Part shown: positions 25,508-34,652 of the stretch, in pieces
Numbering within the stretch: the first letter of the stretch is position 1
Layout: the number at the start of each line of letters is the position of its first letter
From: an uncultured Clostridia bacterium
GTDB taxonomy: Bacteria; Bacillota; Clostridia; Oscillospirales; Oscillospiraceae
DNA length: 36,106 nt
NCBI GenBank assembly: GCA_946547105.1
Contig: CAMNOV010000012.1
Location: forward strand, 1-36,106
Direction: 5' to 3'
The notes under the pieces: generated by a model
Database searches by the model: none
Told to the model about the DNA's origin: nothing
Seen by the model: only the letters and a program-made list of their open reading frames with translations
Program-made: the position numbers and the translations under genes

Positions 25508-28201
25508 ATGAAACTTTCGAGAAAATGGCTGAATGAATTTGTCGATCTGCCGCTGAGCGAGTTCGACGACCGGGCCTTCGACGAGGCGATGACCGTCTCC
25601 GGCTCCAAGGTCGAAGTCACCGAGGACCTGTCCTCGCGCATGAAAAATGTGAAGGTCGGGCGCATCCTCTCTCTGGAAAAGCACCCGAACTCCGATCATA
25701 TGCTGGTGGCCCAGCTCGACGTCGGCGAAGCTGAGCCCGTGCAGATCTGCACCGGCGCCTGGAACGTCCATGTGGGCGATCTGGTGCCCGCGGCGCTGCA
25801 CAACGCGCTGCTGCCGAACGGCACGAAGATCACGAAGGGCAAGCTGCGCGGCGTGCCTTCCAACGGCATGCTCTGCTCGCTCAAGGAACTGGACGTCACC
25901 GAGCACGATTTCCCCTATGCGAGCATTTTGCCTGCGGCGATCCTCGGCGACTATCACCCGATCGATCCGGCAAAGCCGTCCATTTCGCCCGATATCAAGC
26001 CGGGAGACAAGATCTTCGGCAGCGTTTCCGCAGCAAAGATCACCGGCCTGACGAGAAGAAACTACGCATTGTGGGACTGCAGACTCTCGCTCGGCAATAC
26101 TGAAACGGAATGCGTCAGCGACTGCTGCAACCTGCACGAGGGCGATTTGGTGGCCTTCGATACGGCGCGTCCTCATATCTGCTCGCCGGAAGATCTGCGC
26201 GCAAAACCGGAAGAGTTCCCGCACTGCATCCACGACGGCATCCTGATCCTGCGTGAGGACCTCAAGCCCGGTGACGACATGGCGGCGTTCCTCGGACTCG
26301 ACGACCATATCGTTGAGTTCGAGATCACGCCCAACCGCCCGGACTGCCTGTGTGTGATCGGCCTGGCGCGCGAGGCGGCGGCAACTTTTAACAAGGAACT
26401 GAAGCTGCATACCCCCGTCGTCGAGGCCAAAGCGGGCGGCAACATCAACGATCTGACGAAGATCATTATCGAGGACGCCGATCTCTGCCCGCGCTACACC
26501 GCGCGCATGGTGAAAAACGTGAAGATCGCGCCGTCTCCCGCCTGGATGCGCGAGCGCATCCGCAGCGCCGGCATGCGCCCGATCAACAACATCGTTGACA
26601 TCACCAACTACGTCATGCTCGAGTACGGCCAGCCGATGCACGCCTTCGATTTCTCCTGCGTGGAGGGCAAGGAAGTCCATATCCGCCGCGCGAAGGAAGG
26701 GGAGAGCATCCAGACCCTGGACGGCACCGAGCGCAAGCTGAACGAAAACATGCTCTGCATCTGCGACGTTGAAAAGCCGATCTGTGTGGCCGGTGTTATG
26801 GGCGGCGCCAACAGCGAGATCGTGGGCGACACTGCGATGGTGCTCTTTGAGAGCGCCAACTTCAACGGTCCCTCCGTCCGCCGCACCGCCACCGCCCTCG
26901 GCATGCGTACCGACGCCCCCTCCCGCTATGAAAAGGGCCTCGATCCGCAGAACACGATGAAGGCCGTGCAGCGCGCCTGTGAGCTGATCGAGCTGCTCGG
27001 CGCGGGCGAGGTCGTCGAGGGCGTCATCGACGTCGTGCCCAATCCGCTGCCTGAGACGACGGTCAAGCTTGAGCCGGAGAAGATCAACGCGCTGCTCGGC
27101 ACCGATATCGACGAGCAGACCATGCGCGAGATCCTGCTGAAGCTGGGCTTCACGCTTGAGGGCGACGTCATCCATGTGCCCTCCTGGCGCGGCGACGTGT
27201 CGCACTATTCCGACATCGCGGAGGAAGTGGCCCGTTTCTACGGCTATAACGAGATCCCTGTGGCCTTCAGCGGCGGCATCAGCACCGCCGGCGGCTTTTC
27301 TCCCGTGCAGCAGTATGAGCGCGAGCTTGGCCAGACCTGCCGCAGCATGGGTCTTGACGAGATCATCACTTATTCCTTCATCAGCCCGAGCTACTACGAC
27401 AAGGTCGGCTGGCCGAAGGACGATCCGCGCCGCGAGAGCCTGCGCATCCTCAACCCCCTGGGCGAGGACACCTCCATCATGCGCACCAGCATCCTGCCTT
27501 CGATGCTCGAGATCCTGACCCGCAACTTCAACTACCGCAACAAGGAAGCCCGCCTGTATGAGATCGGCCGCATCTATCTCAAGCGTCCCGACGGCACCGC
27601 GGACGAGCCGAAGATCCTCTCCCTCGGCGCCTACGGCCCGAAGATGAACTTCTTCGTTCTCAAGGGCTGGGTCGAGGATATCATCGCCGGTCTCGGCAGC
27701 GGAGAAGCCCGCTTCGTCGCCGTAAAGGACAATCCCTCCTATCACCCCGGCCGCTGCGCCGGCGTCTGGATGGGCGAACGATATCTCGGCGTTCTGGGTC
27801 AGATCCATCCCTCCGTCGCCGCCAATTACGGCGTGGACGCCGAGCTCTACTGCGCCGAGCTCAGCTTCGACGCGCTCTTTGAGAGCAAGGGCGGCACCCC
27901 GGTCTTCAAGCCGCTGCCGCGCTTCCCGGCCGTTACGCGCGATATCGCTGTTGTCTGCGACGCCTCGATCCCCGTGGGCGATCTGAAGGACTGCATCCTC
28001 CGCTGCGGCGGCAAGTATCTGGTAGGCTGCACGCTCTTTGACGTATACGCCGGCAGCCACATCGCCGCCGGAAAGAAGTCCGTGGCCTTCTCGCTGAGCA
28101 TGCGCGCCGAGGATCAGACCCTGACCGACGAGCATGCGGAAGAGACCATGAAACGGGTCCTGAACGGCCTGGCAGAGCGTTTCGGGGCGGTCATTCGGTA
28201 A
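25508..28201 (+). CDS. pheT: Phenylalanine--tRNA ligase beta subunit
   Basis: MKLSRKWLNEFVDLPLSEFDD, N-terminal tRNA-binding domain (ILSLEKHPNSDHMLVAQLDVG), ITPNRPDCLCVIGLARE, IVDITNYVMLEYGQPMHAFD, C-terminal anticodon-binding FDX-ACB domain. Confidence 0.97.
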   Translation: MKLSRKWLNEFVDLPLSEFDDRAFDEAMTVSGSKVEVTEDLSSRMKNVKVGRILSLEKHPNSDHMLVAQLDVGEAEPVQICTGAWNVHVGDLVPAALHNALLPNGTKITKGKLRGVPSNGMLCSLKELDVTEHDFPYASILPAAILGDYHPIDPAKPSISPDIKPGDKIFGSVSAAKITGLTRRNYALWDCRLSLGNTETECVSDCCNLHEGDLVAFDTARPHICSPEDLRAKPEEFPHCIHDGILILREDLKPGDDMAAFLGLDDHIVEFEITPNRPDCLCVIGLAREAAATFNKELKLHTPVVEAKAGGNINDLTKIIIEDADLCPRYTARMVKNVKIAPSPAWMRERIRSAGMRPINNIVDITNYVMLEYGQPMHAFDFSCVEGKEVHIRRAKEGESIQTLDGTERKLNENMLCICDVEKPICVAGVMGGANSEIVGDTAMVLFESANFNGPSVRRTATALGMRTDAPSRYEKGLDPQNTMKAVQRACELIELLGAGEVVEGVIDVVPNPLPETTVKLEPEKINALLGTDIDEQTMREILLKLGFTLEGDVIHVPSWRGDVSHYSDIAEEVARFYGYNEIPVAFSGGISTAGGFSPVQQYERELGQTCRSMGLDEIITYSFISPSYYDKVGWPKDDPRRESLRILNPLGEDTSIMRTSILPSMLEILTRNFNYRNKEARLYEIGRIYLKRPDGTADEPKILSLGAYGPKMNFFVLKGWVEDIIAGLGSGEARFVAVKDNPSYHPGRCAGVWMGERYLGVLGQIHPSVAANYGVDAELYCAELSFDALFESKGGTPVFKPLPRFPAVTRDIAVVCDASIPVGDLKDCILRCGGKYLVGCTLFDVYAGSHIAAGKKSVAFSLSMRAEDQTLTDEHAEETMKRVLNGLAERFGAVIR

Positions 28202-28250
28202 TTTTTTAAAAAATCTTAAGAAATTTTCATGGCTTTCGACCAAATTTTAC

Positions 28251-28278
28251 TTTACATAACATATTTTTCTGTTATAAT
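28251..28278 (+). promoter_or_regulatory. SigmaA-type promoter for ireB
   Basis: TTTACA-16 bp-TATAAT. Confidence 0.6.
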
Positions 28279-28314
28279 ATGTTACAGAAATGAAATTTTT
28301 GGGAGGGAGCATTC

Positions 28315-28557
28315 ATGGAAGATGCCACCAGAAAATTTACCGCGCTTGACAGTAAGGCCGAGATGAAGGAGATCCTGTCGTCCGTGTATAACTCCCTGAT
28401 GGTCAAGGGCTACAACCCCATCAACCAGATCGTGGGTTATATCCTGTCTGAGGATCCGACTTATATCACCAATTACAACAGCGCCCGCACGCTGATCACC
28501 CGCATCGACCGGGATGAGCTGCTGCAGGAACTGCTGCGGACTTATCTGGAAAAGTAA
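28315..28557 (+). CDS. ireB: IreB-family regulatory phosphoprotein (DUF965)
   Basis: ALDSKAEMKEILSSVYNSLMVKGYNPINQIVGYILSEDPTYITNYNSARTLITRIDRDELLQELLRTYL is a near-canonical IreB sequence. Confidence 0.95.
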   Translation: MEDATRKFTALDSKAEMKEILSSVYNSLMVKGYNPINQIVGYILSEDPTYITNYNSARTLITRIDRDELLQELLRTYLEK

Positions 28558-28573
28558 ATCAGCCGGTAAACAG

Positions 28574-28610
28574 GACCGGCGAGACTATGATGTCCCGCCG
28601 GTCTTTCTTT
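28574..28610 (+). terminator. Terminator after ireB
   Basis: GACCGGCG...CGCCGGTCTTTCTTT. Confidence 0.7.
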
Positions 28611-28614
28611 GTGT

Positions 28615-28648
28615 AAAAAACGGACGCACCGCAAGGGCGCGTCCGTTT
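28615..28648 (-). terminator. Terminator after the CotH-type gene
   Basis: Minus strand ACGGACGCGCCCTTGCGGTGCGTCCGTTTTTT. Confidence 0.85.
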
Positions 28649-28652
28649 TGCT

Positions 28653-31181
28653 TTAATCTTCGATGTCTTTGAAATATTCCTGGAGCTCCGCCTTGGACAG
28701 GGAACCCCGCATCAGACCGACGTTATAGATGAAGGAATTGATGATGACTGAGGTGCCGCGGCGCTCGACGTATTTGCGCAGAGAATCGACCATTTCGCCG
28801 CCGTGCTCCCAGAAGTCGACGCTGTCGCCTTCGCCGCCCTTGGCCCAGCGGTCGCGGTCGCGCTGGATCTCCGGTCGGAGCTGATCGGCCAGATCGTCGA
28901 TCAGGGCCAGGACGTTCTCCGTCGCCATCGGTCCCTTCAGGGCAGCGGCAAGCTGCTCGGCCATGCGGCGCTGATACTGTTTGTTTTCCAGCAGCTTCAG
29001 CGCGAGCTTATTGAAGGCGTAGGAATAGCGGGTGCCGTCCACCTGAGAGCCGCGCAGCGGCACGTCGAAGCCGTCATACTCGAACATGCCGAGATCCAGG
29101 TCGACCAGCGCATAGCGCATCATCTCGTCCTCGGTCGAGTAATAGAAGCGCATGTTCGGCGGGTTGCAGTCGTGATTGCTGCTCCAGGCCTGCAGGATCG
29201 TCCAGCCGATGACGCTGTCGATATTGATGTGTTCGATGACCTTCTGATAGTTTTCGTCGTCGGCCAGGTTGTGGTTGAGCGCAAAGGCGCAGATCTGGCC
29301 GATCTCGCTTTCGCGGTCCCAGCTCTCTTTCCACTGGGTAACGGTGTCCGGGTCATAGCCGTAATGGTAGGCGTAGTGCTCAACGGTATGCGCTTCGCGG
29401 ATATTGTAGACGCCCCAGTATTCGCCGTTGATGTAAAGCACCGCGTACTTGTAATCCTGCGCCGGCAGCTCGGGGAAGGCCTGGATCGCCAGCTGATGCA
29501 CCAGGTTGTCGCGCATCAGCGTGGAGTAGGTGCTCTCCTGGGCGGCACGGAGGAGGATCGCGGAGAAGTCCGTCACACCGTTGCCAAAAAGATCATAATG
29601 CAGCTCGCCGTCGAGGCGGGATTGGAATTTCAGCTTGAAGGACTTCTTCGACTGCGCGAGCTTGGAGGTCGCGCCGTGCAGCTTGATGCCGCAGGCCATG
29701 CTGAAGCCCTGGCCGTCCTCAAAGAATTTCACCGCGCCGATGCGCTCGATATCCTTGCTTGGGTTTCGATAGAGTCCGGCGGGGCCGGTAATGTCGTCCG
29801 GATCGCCCACAAGGCTCACCACGGGCAGGGTATGACCCTCGTTGATGATGAAAGCCATCTCAAGGATCTCACTCGTCAGCTTGCCCTGTTCCGCCTGGAT
29901 GGCGCGTACCACGCCGGTCTCGGTCAGACGCAAGGGCTCGGTGTAATGGGCAGAGCTTGTGGTCGGTGCGCTGCCGTCGAGCGTATAATAGATCTCGCCG
30001 GGTGCGGAGAGTTCAACGGTTACTCCATCGACGCCGTCGAATACACCGTCACGGCCGAGAAGCACAGGCTTTTCGGCGATCAGGCGGCAGCCGCCGGCGT
30101 TGACGTATCCGGCTGTAGGCGCGGAGAAGAAGAAAAAGCCGTCGGAGCCGTCCATGCGCCCGTAGCTGCCGTGATAGGGAATGTCGTGCAGGGCGACGTA
30201 GTCAACAAGCGCGCCGTCCTTGTAACTGAGATATAGTTGGTCGCGCTCGGCGCTCAGACCGAAGGGGGCGCGATTGCCGCCGCTGAGCTCTTCCTCACCG
30301 GTGCAGTAGATCACGGCGATCTCGCCGGGCTCAAGCGTGCGCTCCGGCAGCTGATAGATCGCCCGGTCGCCGCCTTTGTCGGACAGATAATAGTCGCTCA
30401 GCTCAAGATTGCTGCCGCTCATGTTTTTCAGCTCGACCAGATCGTAATACTGGCCGTTCTGCGGCAGATCCCAGGCGTTATAAACAAGCACCTCATAGAT
30501 CTGCAGGGGACTGGAGCAGGTCCTGGACGCCTGCAGCTGCGCATAGCCGTCCATCGTGTTGTCAAAGCCCGGGGTGGGATAGTCCGTGGTCACGGCGGCG
30601 CCTTCATCATTGCGGTAGATGCTCTGATCTGCGCCGCAGGCCGGCACCTGGAACTCTTCGATCAGCGCGCCCTCGGCAGTCTCCAACGTCAGATCGACGC
30701 CCTCTTTGGAAAGCGTGAAGCTTGCATGGAGCTCGTCAGAGGAGCTTCCGTCGCAGAAAACGACCAGGTATCCGCCGGGCGCCAACTGCCGGTTCGGCAG
30801 GGACCAACGCTCATCCTCACGGCAGAGCACCAACCCATCAAGGGAGAGCGTGTCGTTGCCGTAGTTATACAGCTCGACCCAGTCCGGAAACAGTCCCTGT
30901 CCGTCGGGCAGCGTCGCCTTGTTGGAGAGCATGACCTCGTTGATGCTCAGCGTGAGGAAGACCGTCGGCTGAGCGGTGACGGCGGGCGGTTCATCGCTCG
31001 GCGAAGACTTGGTCTCCTGCCTGGAGGCGGGCTTCCACCAGCTGCCGGAGGGCTTTTCGGTCGCCGCGGCGGGAGCGGAGGACGAAGTTTCGGCCGGGGC
31101 GGGCGCGCCGCAGGCGGCCAGAGAAAACAGCATCCCGCACAGCAAAAGCAGGGCGAGAGCCTGTTGCAGCATTCGATTCAT
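28653..31181 (-). CDS. CotH-kinase family lipoprotein with lamin-tail domains and a chitobiase/HEX C-terminal-like domain
   Basis: Lipobox SLAACG; two LTD-like blocks (LSINEVMLSNKATLPDGQGLFPDWVELYNYGNDTLSLDG and LQIYEVLVYNAW...YYDLVELKNMSGSNLELSDY); CHB_HEX_C-like GEIYYTLDGSAPTTSS; CotH region KLHGATSKLAQSKKSFKLKF...YINGEYWGVYNIREAH...YALVDLDLGMF. Confidence 0.87.
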   Translation of the reverse strand: MNRMLQQALALLLLCGMLFSLAACGAPAPAETSSSAPAAATEKPSGSWWKPASRQETKSSPSDEPPAVTAQPTVFLTLSINEVMLSNKATLPDGQGLFPDWVELYNYGNDTLSLDGLVLCREDERWSLPNRQLAPGGYLVVFCDGSSSDELHASFTLSKEGVDLTLETAEGALIEEFQVPACGADQSIYRNDEGAAVTTDYPTPGFDNTMDGYAQLQASRTCSSPLQIYEVLVYNAWDLPQNGQYYDLVELKNMSGSNLELSDYYLSDKGGDRAIYQLPERTLEPGEIAVIYCTGEEELSGGNRAPFGLSAERDQLYLSYKDGALVDYVALHDIPYHGSYGRMDGSDGFFFFSAPTAGYVNAGGCRLIAEKPVLLGRDGVFDGVDGVTVELSAPGEIYYTLDGSAPTTSSAHYTEPLRLTETGVVRAIQAEQGKLTSEILEMAFIINEGHTLPVVSLVGDPDDITGPAGLYRNPSKDIERIGAVKFFEDGQGFSMACGIKLHGATSKLAQSKKSFKLKFQSRLDGELHYDLFGNGVTDFSAILLRAAQESTYSTLMRDNLVHQLAIQAFPELPAQDYKYAVLYINGEYWGVYNIREAHTVEHYAYHYGYDPDTVTQWKESWDRESEIGQICAFALNHNLADDENYQKVIEHINIDSVIGWTILQAWSSNHDCNPPNMRFYYSTEDEMMRYALVDLDLGMFEYDGFDVPLRGSQVDGTRYSYAFNKLALKLLENKQYQRRMAEQLAAALKGPMATENVLALIDDLADQLRPEIQRDRDRWAKGGEGDSVDFWEHGGEMVDSLRKYVERRGTSVIINSFIYNVGLMRGSLSKAELQEYFKDIED

Positions 31182-31349
31182 GGATAGTTCTCCGTTCGAG
31201 TAAAATCATACAAAATTTATCATAGCACACTTCGTTCTTTTTCGCCATCCTCAAATGAACGATTTTTGAGAAAAATAAGAATTGAAGCAGGCGATTTGAG
31301 GGTGTACAATAAAGAAAAAAGGGAAAACTGTCTGAAGGAGGAACCTGCA

Positions 31350-32951
31350 GTGAAAATCACCTTTCTGGGGGCCGCGCATGAAGTCACCGGCAGCTGTACG
31401 CTGCTGGAGGTCGGCGATAAAAAAGGCCTTGTGGATTACGGCATGGAGCAGGGCAAGGATCTCTTTGAAAACGAGCCGCTGCCGTTTCCGCCGTCCAAAC
31501 TGGATTTCGTTTTGCTGACGCACGCGCATATCGACCACGCGGGTCTGCTGCCGCTGCTGTATAAGCAGGGCTTTCGCGGCACCGTTTACGCTACGGCGGC
31601 CACGGTGTCGCTCTGCGATATCATGCTGCGTGACAGCGCCAATATCCAGATCTCCGAAGCCGAATGGCAGAACCGCAAGAATCAGCGCAAAGGCGGCGCG
31701 GAGGTCGAGCCGCTGTACGATCTGGACGACGTGGCCGGTCTGATGGGTCTGATGCATCCCTGTAACTACGGCACGATGATCCAGGTCAACGAGAGCGTCA
31801 GCATCCGCATGACGGACGTGGGTCATCTCCTGGGTTCAGCCGCCATCGAAACCTGGCTGACCGAAAACGGGGAGACCCGGAAGATCACCTTTTCCGGCGA
31901 CGTGGGCAACCGCAATCAGCCCATCCTCTGCGATCCGAGCCCGGTACATGATTCGGATTATCTGATGATCGAATCTACCTACGGCGACCGGCTCCACAGC
32001 ACAGAGCGGCCGGATTACGTGGCCTCGCTTGCCGAAAAGATCCAGCAGACCCTGGACCGCGGCGGCAACATGGTCATCCCGTCCTTTGCCGTCGGCCGCA
32101 CGCAAGAGATCCTGTATTTCATCCGCGAGATCAAAGAGCGCGGCCTGGTCACCGGGCACGGCGAGTTCCCGGTCTATGTGGACAGTCCGCTGGCCATCGA
32201 GGCCACCAGCGTCTTCCTCCAGTGCGACACCGAATATCTGGACGAGGACATGCGCCGCCTGATCCGCTCGGGTGTGAACCCGATCGTTTTTCCCGGCCTG
32301 AAGCTCGCTGTTTCGCAGGAGGAATCCAAGGCCATCAACGACGATAAAACGCCCAAGGTGATCCTCTCGGCCAGCGGTATGTGCGACGCCGGCCGCGTCC
32401 GGCACCATCTGAAGCACAACCTCTGGCGCCCGGAATGCGCGGTGCTGTTTGTCGGTTTTCAGTCGCCCGGTACGCTGGGGCGACTTCTGGTGGACGGAAT
32501 CAAGGAGGTCAAGCTGTTCAACGAGGAGATCGAGGTGCGCGCGGAGATTACGGCGCTGCCCGGCGTGAGCGGTCATGCCGATAAAAACGGTCTGATCGAA
32601 TGGCTGCACGGCTTTGAGCATCCGCCCAAGCTGACCTTCGTCAACCACGGCGACCCGGAATCCGCCGACAGCTTTACCGCCTGCCTGAACCAGGAACTGC
32701 ATTATCCGGCCTTTGCGCCGTACAGCGGCACGAGCTTTGACCTGCTGAGCGGGGAATTCATCCATATCGCACAGCCCAGGCCGATCAAAAAACAGGCGAA
32801 GGAGCGCACGACCAGTCCGGTCTTCACACGCCTGCTGGCTGCCGTGGACCGCCTGCTGCGCGCGGCGAAGGCCTGCGAGGGCAGAGCCAACAAGGAGCTT
32901 GCCCATTACACCGATCAAATCAACCGCCTGGCGGAGAAAATGGAAAAATGA
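31350..32951 (+). CDS. MBL-fold/beta-CASP RNA-processing-type metallo-hydrolase
   Basis: GTG start with AAGGAGGA. VKITFLGAAHEVTGSCTLLEVG, LTHAHIDHAGLLP, STYGDRLH, PSFAVGRTQEILYFI, ILSASGMCDAGRVRHHLKHNLW, VSGHADKNGLIEW. Confidence 0.92.
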   Translation: MKITFLGAAHEVTGSCTLLEVGDKKGLVDYGMEQGKDLFENEPLPFPPSKLDFVLLTHAHIDHAGLLPLLYKQGFRGTVYATAATVSLCDIMLRDSANIQISEAEWQNRKNQRKGGAEVEPLYDLDDVAGLMGLMHPCNYGTMIQVNESVSIRMTDVGHLLGSAAIETWLTENGETRKITFSGDVGNRNQPILCDPSPVHDSDYLMIESTYGDRLHSTERPDYVASLAEKIQQTLDRGGNMVIPSFAVGRTQEILYFIREIKERGLVTGHGEFPVYVDSPLAIEATSVFLQCDTEYLDEDMRRLIRSGVNPIVFPGLKLAVSQEESKAINDDKTPKVILSASGMCDAGRVRHHLKHNLWRPECAVLFVGFQSPGTLGRLLVDGIKEVKLFNEEIEVRAEITALPGVSGHADKNGLIEWLHGFEHPPKLTFVNHGDPESADSFTACLNQELHYPAFAPYSGTSFDLLSGEFIHIAQPRPIKKQAKERTTSPVFTRLLAAVDRLLRAAKACEGRANKELAHYTDQINRLAEKMEK

Positions 32952-33054
32952 GAAAATCTTAAAACTGCGTGTTCTGCTTGACGATTTCGACCGAATATGT
33001 TAACATAATCCTGCTATACTGGTTATTTATTTGTGCCTGTGAGGAGGAATCGCC

Positions 33055-34593
33055 GTGGAGCAAACAGAAGAAAAACGTCCGCTGCAGCCGCTCGGCGATG
33101 CGATCGCCGATCTGGATCGGAAGGAGCTGTGCGATCTGCTGGTCCGCCTCTGCGATCTGATCCAGCACGAGGTCGGAACCGGTGCCTATCGCGGCGGACT
33201 CTTTCCAAACAATATCACGCGCGAAGAGGACGGTACGGTCCATCTAGGCCCGGCCGCCGAAGCCGATTGGGATGGACAGGAGCGCGACTTCCTCGCGCCG
33301 GAGATGTTCTGGCATGGCCAGAAGAGTCCGGCGGCCGACGTATATTCGCTCGGCCTGATCCTGTATTATGCCGTCAACAGCGCTCGGCTTCCGTTTTATA
33401 AAAGTGGTGAGGACGGCGCGCGCCAGCGCCGGATGAACGGCGAGGCGATCACGCCGCCCAAGGCTGCCGGCCGCCGCCTGTCCGAGATCATCGTCAAGGC
33501 GACCGCCTTCCAGGTCGGCGAGCGCTATCAGAGTGTGGAAGAGCTGAAGGCCGCGCTGCTCAGCTGTGTGAGCAACATCTATCTGTCCGGCCCGGTCAGC
33601 GCCGAAAACCTCTATCACAAAAAAGAAGAAGATCTCAGCACCGTGGAACGCATGATGCTGGAGATTCTCCGCAAGGAGGAGGACCCTGAAATCGTGAAGA
33701 ATGAAATCGATGAAGAACAAGTGCCGCAGGAGCCGATCGTCGGTCCGCTGATGCCGGAGAACAAAGAACCGGAACCGGAACCCGAAGCGGAGACCCCGGC
33801 GGAGGAAGCCGCTCCGACGGAAGCGCCGGCGGAAGAAGAAAAGCCGGTCGTGATCCTCACGGAGGAGAAAAATCCCGAACTGGAGCCGGTCGTGATCAAC
33901 CGCTTTACGCCGCCGCAGTATCAGAACAGCACCGAGCGCGAGCGCAAGATCGCAAGCAAGGTCCGCCGTCGCCGCCGCCGTCCGCTGGTCATCATCCTGG
34001 TCCTCTGCGCGCTGCTGCTCGCGGCCGCTGCGATCTATGACCATATACAGCTGCGCGAGCTGCAGAATCAGATCGGCCAGACCGCAGAAACCCAGGAATC
34101 GGCCGCACCGGAAGCGCCCGCGCCGGAGACGACTCCCGTGGTCGAGGAGACGCCGCAGCCCGTCGTCGAGGCGACGCCCGCGCCGACCGAAGCGCCGAAG
34201 GAGTCCCGCTATGAGCTGATCGTCAGCGACGTGAGCTGGATCACAGCCCGCGACAGCGCCGTCAATGCCGGCGGTCATCTGGTCGTGATCAACGACGAAG
34301 CCGAGTATAACCGCGTGCTGGAAATGGCCAGGGCGCAGAACATCAGCTACATCTGGATCGGATGCCGCCGTGTGGAAGGCACGATGACCTGGGTGGAGAG
34401 CGCCAAGGTGGATTATTGGCCCTGGCATCCCGGCGAGCCCTCGCTGGTCGACGGTAATGTGCCCGAGGATTACCTGATGCTCAGCAACATCAACGGCACC
34501 TGGGGCTACAACGACAACCGCAACGATCCGGCCGGCGATTACCCCGATTTCTACAGCGGCCGCGTCGGTTATATCATCGAGTTTGAAAACTGA
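33055..34593 (+). CDS. C-lobe-only pseudokinase - TM - C-type-lectin-like domain protein
   Basis: GTG start after GAGGAGG. RGGLFPNNITREEDGTVHLGPAAEA...FLAPEMFWHGQKSPAADVYSLGLILYYAVNSARLPF (kinase-like, HRD and DFG missing); TM PLVIILVLCALLLAAAAIYD; C-terminal WITARDSAVNAGGHLVVINDEAEYNRVLEMA...YIWIGCRRVEGTMTWVESAKVDYWPWHPGEPS. Confidence 0.82.
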   Translation: MEQTEEKRPLQPLGDAIADLDRKELCDLLVRLCDLIQHEVGTGAYRGGLFPNNITREEDGTVHLGPAAEADWDGQERDFLAPEMFWHGQKSPAADVYSLGLILYYAVNSARLPFYKSGEDGARQRRMNGEAITPPKAAGRRLSEIIVKATAFQVGERYQSVEELKAALLSCVSNIYLSGPVSAENLYHKKEEDLSTVERMMLEILRKEEDPEIVKNEIDEEQVPQEPIVGPLMPENKEPEPEPEAETPAEEAAPTEAPAEEEKPVVILTEEKNPELEPVVINRFTPPQYQNSTERERKIASKVRRRRRRPLVIILVLCALLLAAAAIYDHIQLRELQNQIGQTAETQESAAPEAPAPETTPVVEETPQPVVEATPAPTEAPKESRYELIVSDVSWITARDSAVNAGGHLVVINDEAEYNRVLEMARAQNISYIWIGCRRVEGTMTWVESAKVDYWPWHPGEPSLVDGNVPEDYLMLSNINGTWGYNDNRNDPAGDYPDFYSGRVGYIIEFEN

Positions 34594-34601
34594 ATCAACA
34601 G

Positions 34602-34640
34602 AAAACAGCCCACCGGAGCGCATCCGGTGGGCTGTTTTTG
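34602..34640. terminator. Bidirectional terminator between convergent genes
   Basis: AAAACAGCCCACCGG-AGCGCAT-CCGGTGGGCTGTTTTTG. Confidence 0.92.
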
Positions 34641-34652
34641 TGTTTTGATGGA

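Noticed and set aside
25304-28243. 979-aa minus-strand ORF
   Set aside because: Antisense shadow of pheT and the pheS end; high-GC codon bias keeps the opposite frame open. Composition (Ala/Asp/Val/His-rich) and lack of motifs are typical of an artefact.
28225-28245. TTTCGACC (reverse GGTCGAAA) upstream of ireB considered as a 0A box
   Set aside because: Single, imperfect site with no second box at phased spacing; insufficient support.
28803-31187. Long plus-strand ORFs (28803-30236, 30237-31187)
   Set aside because: Antisense to the CotH-kinase lipoprotein gene.
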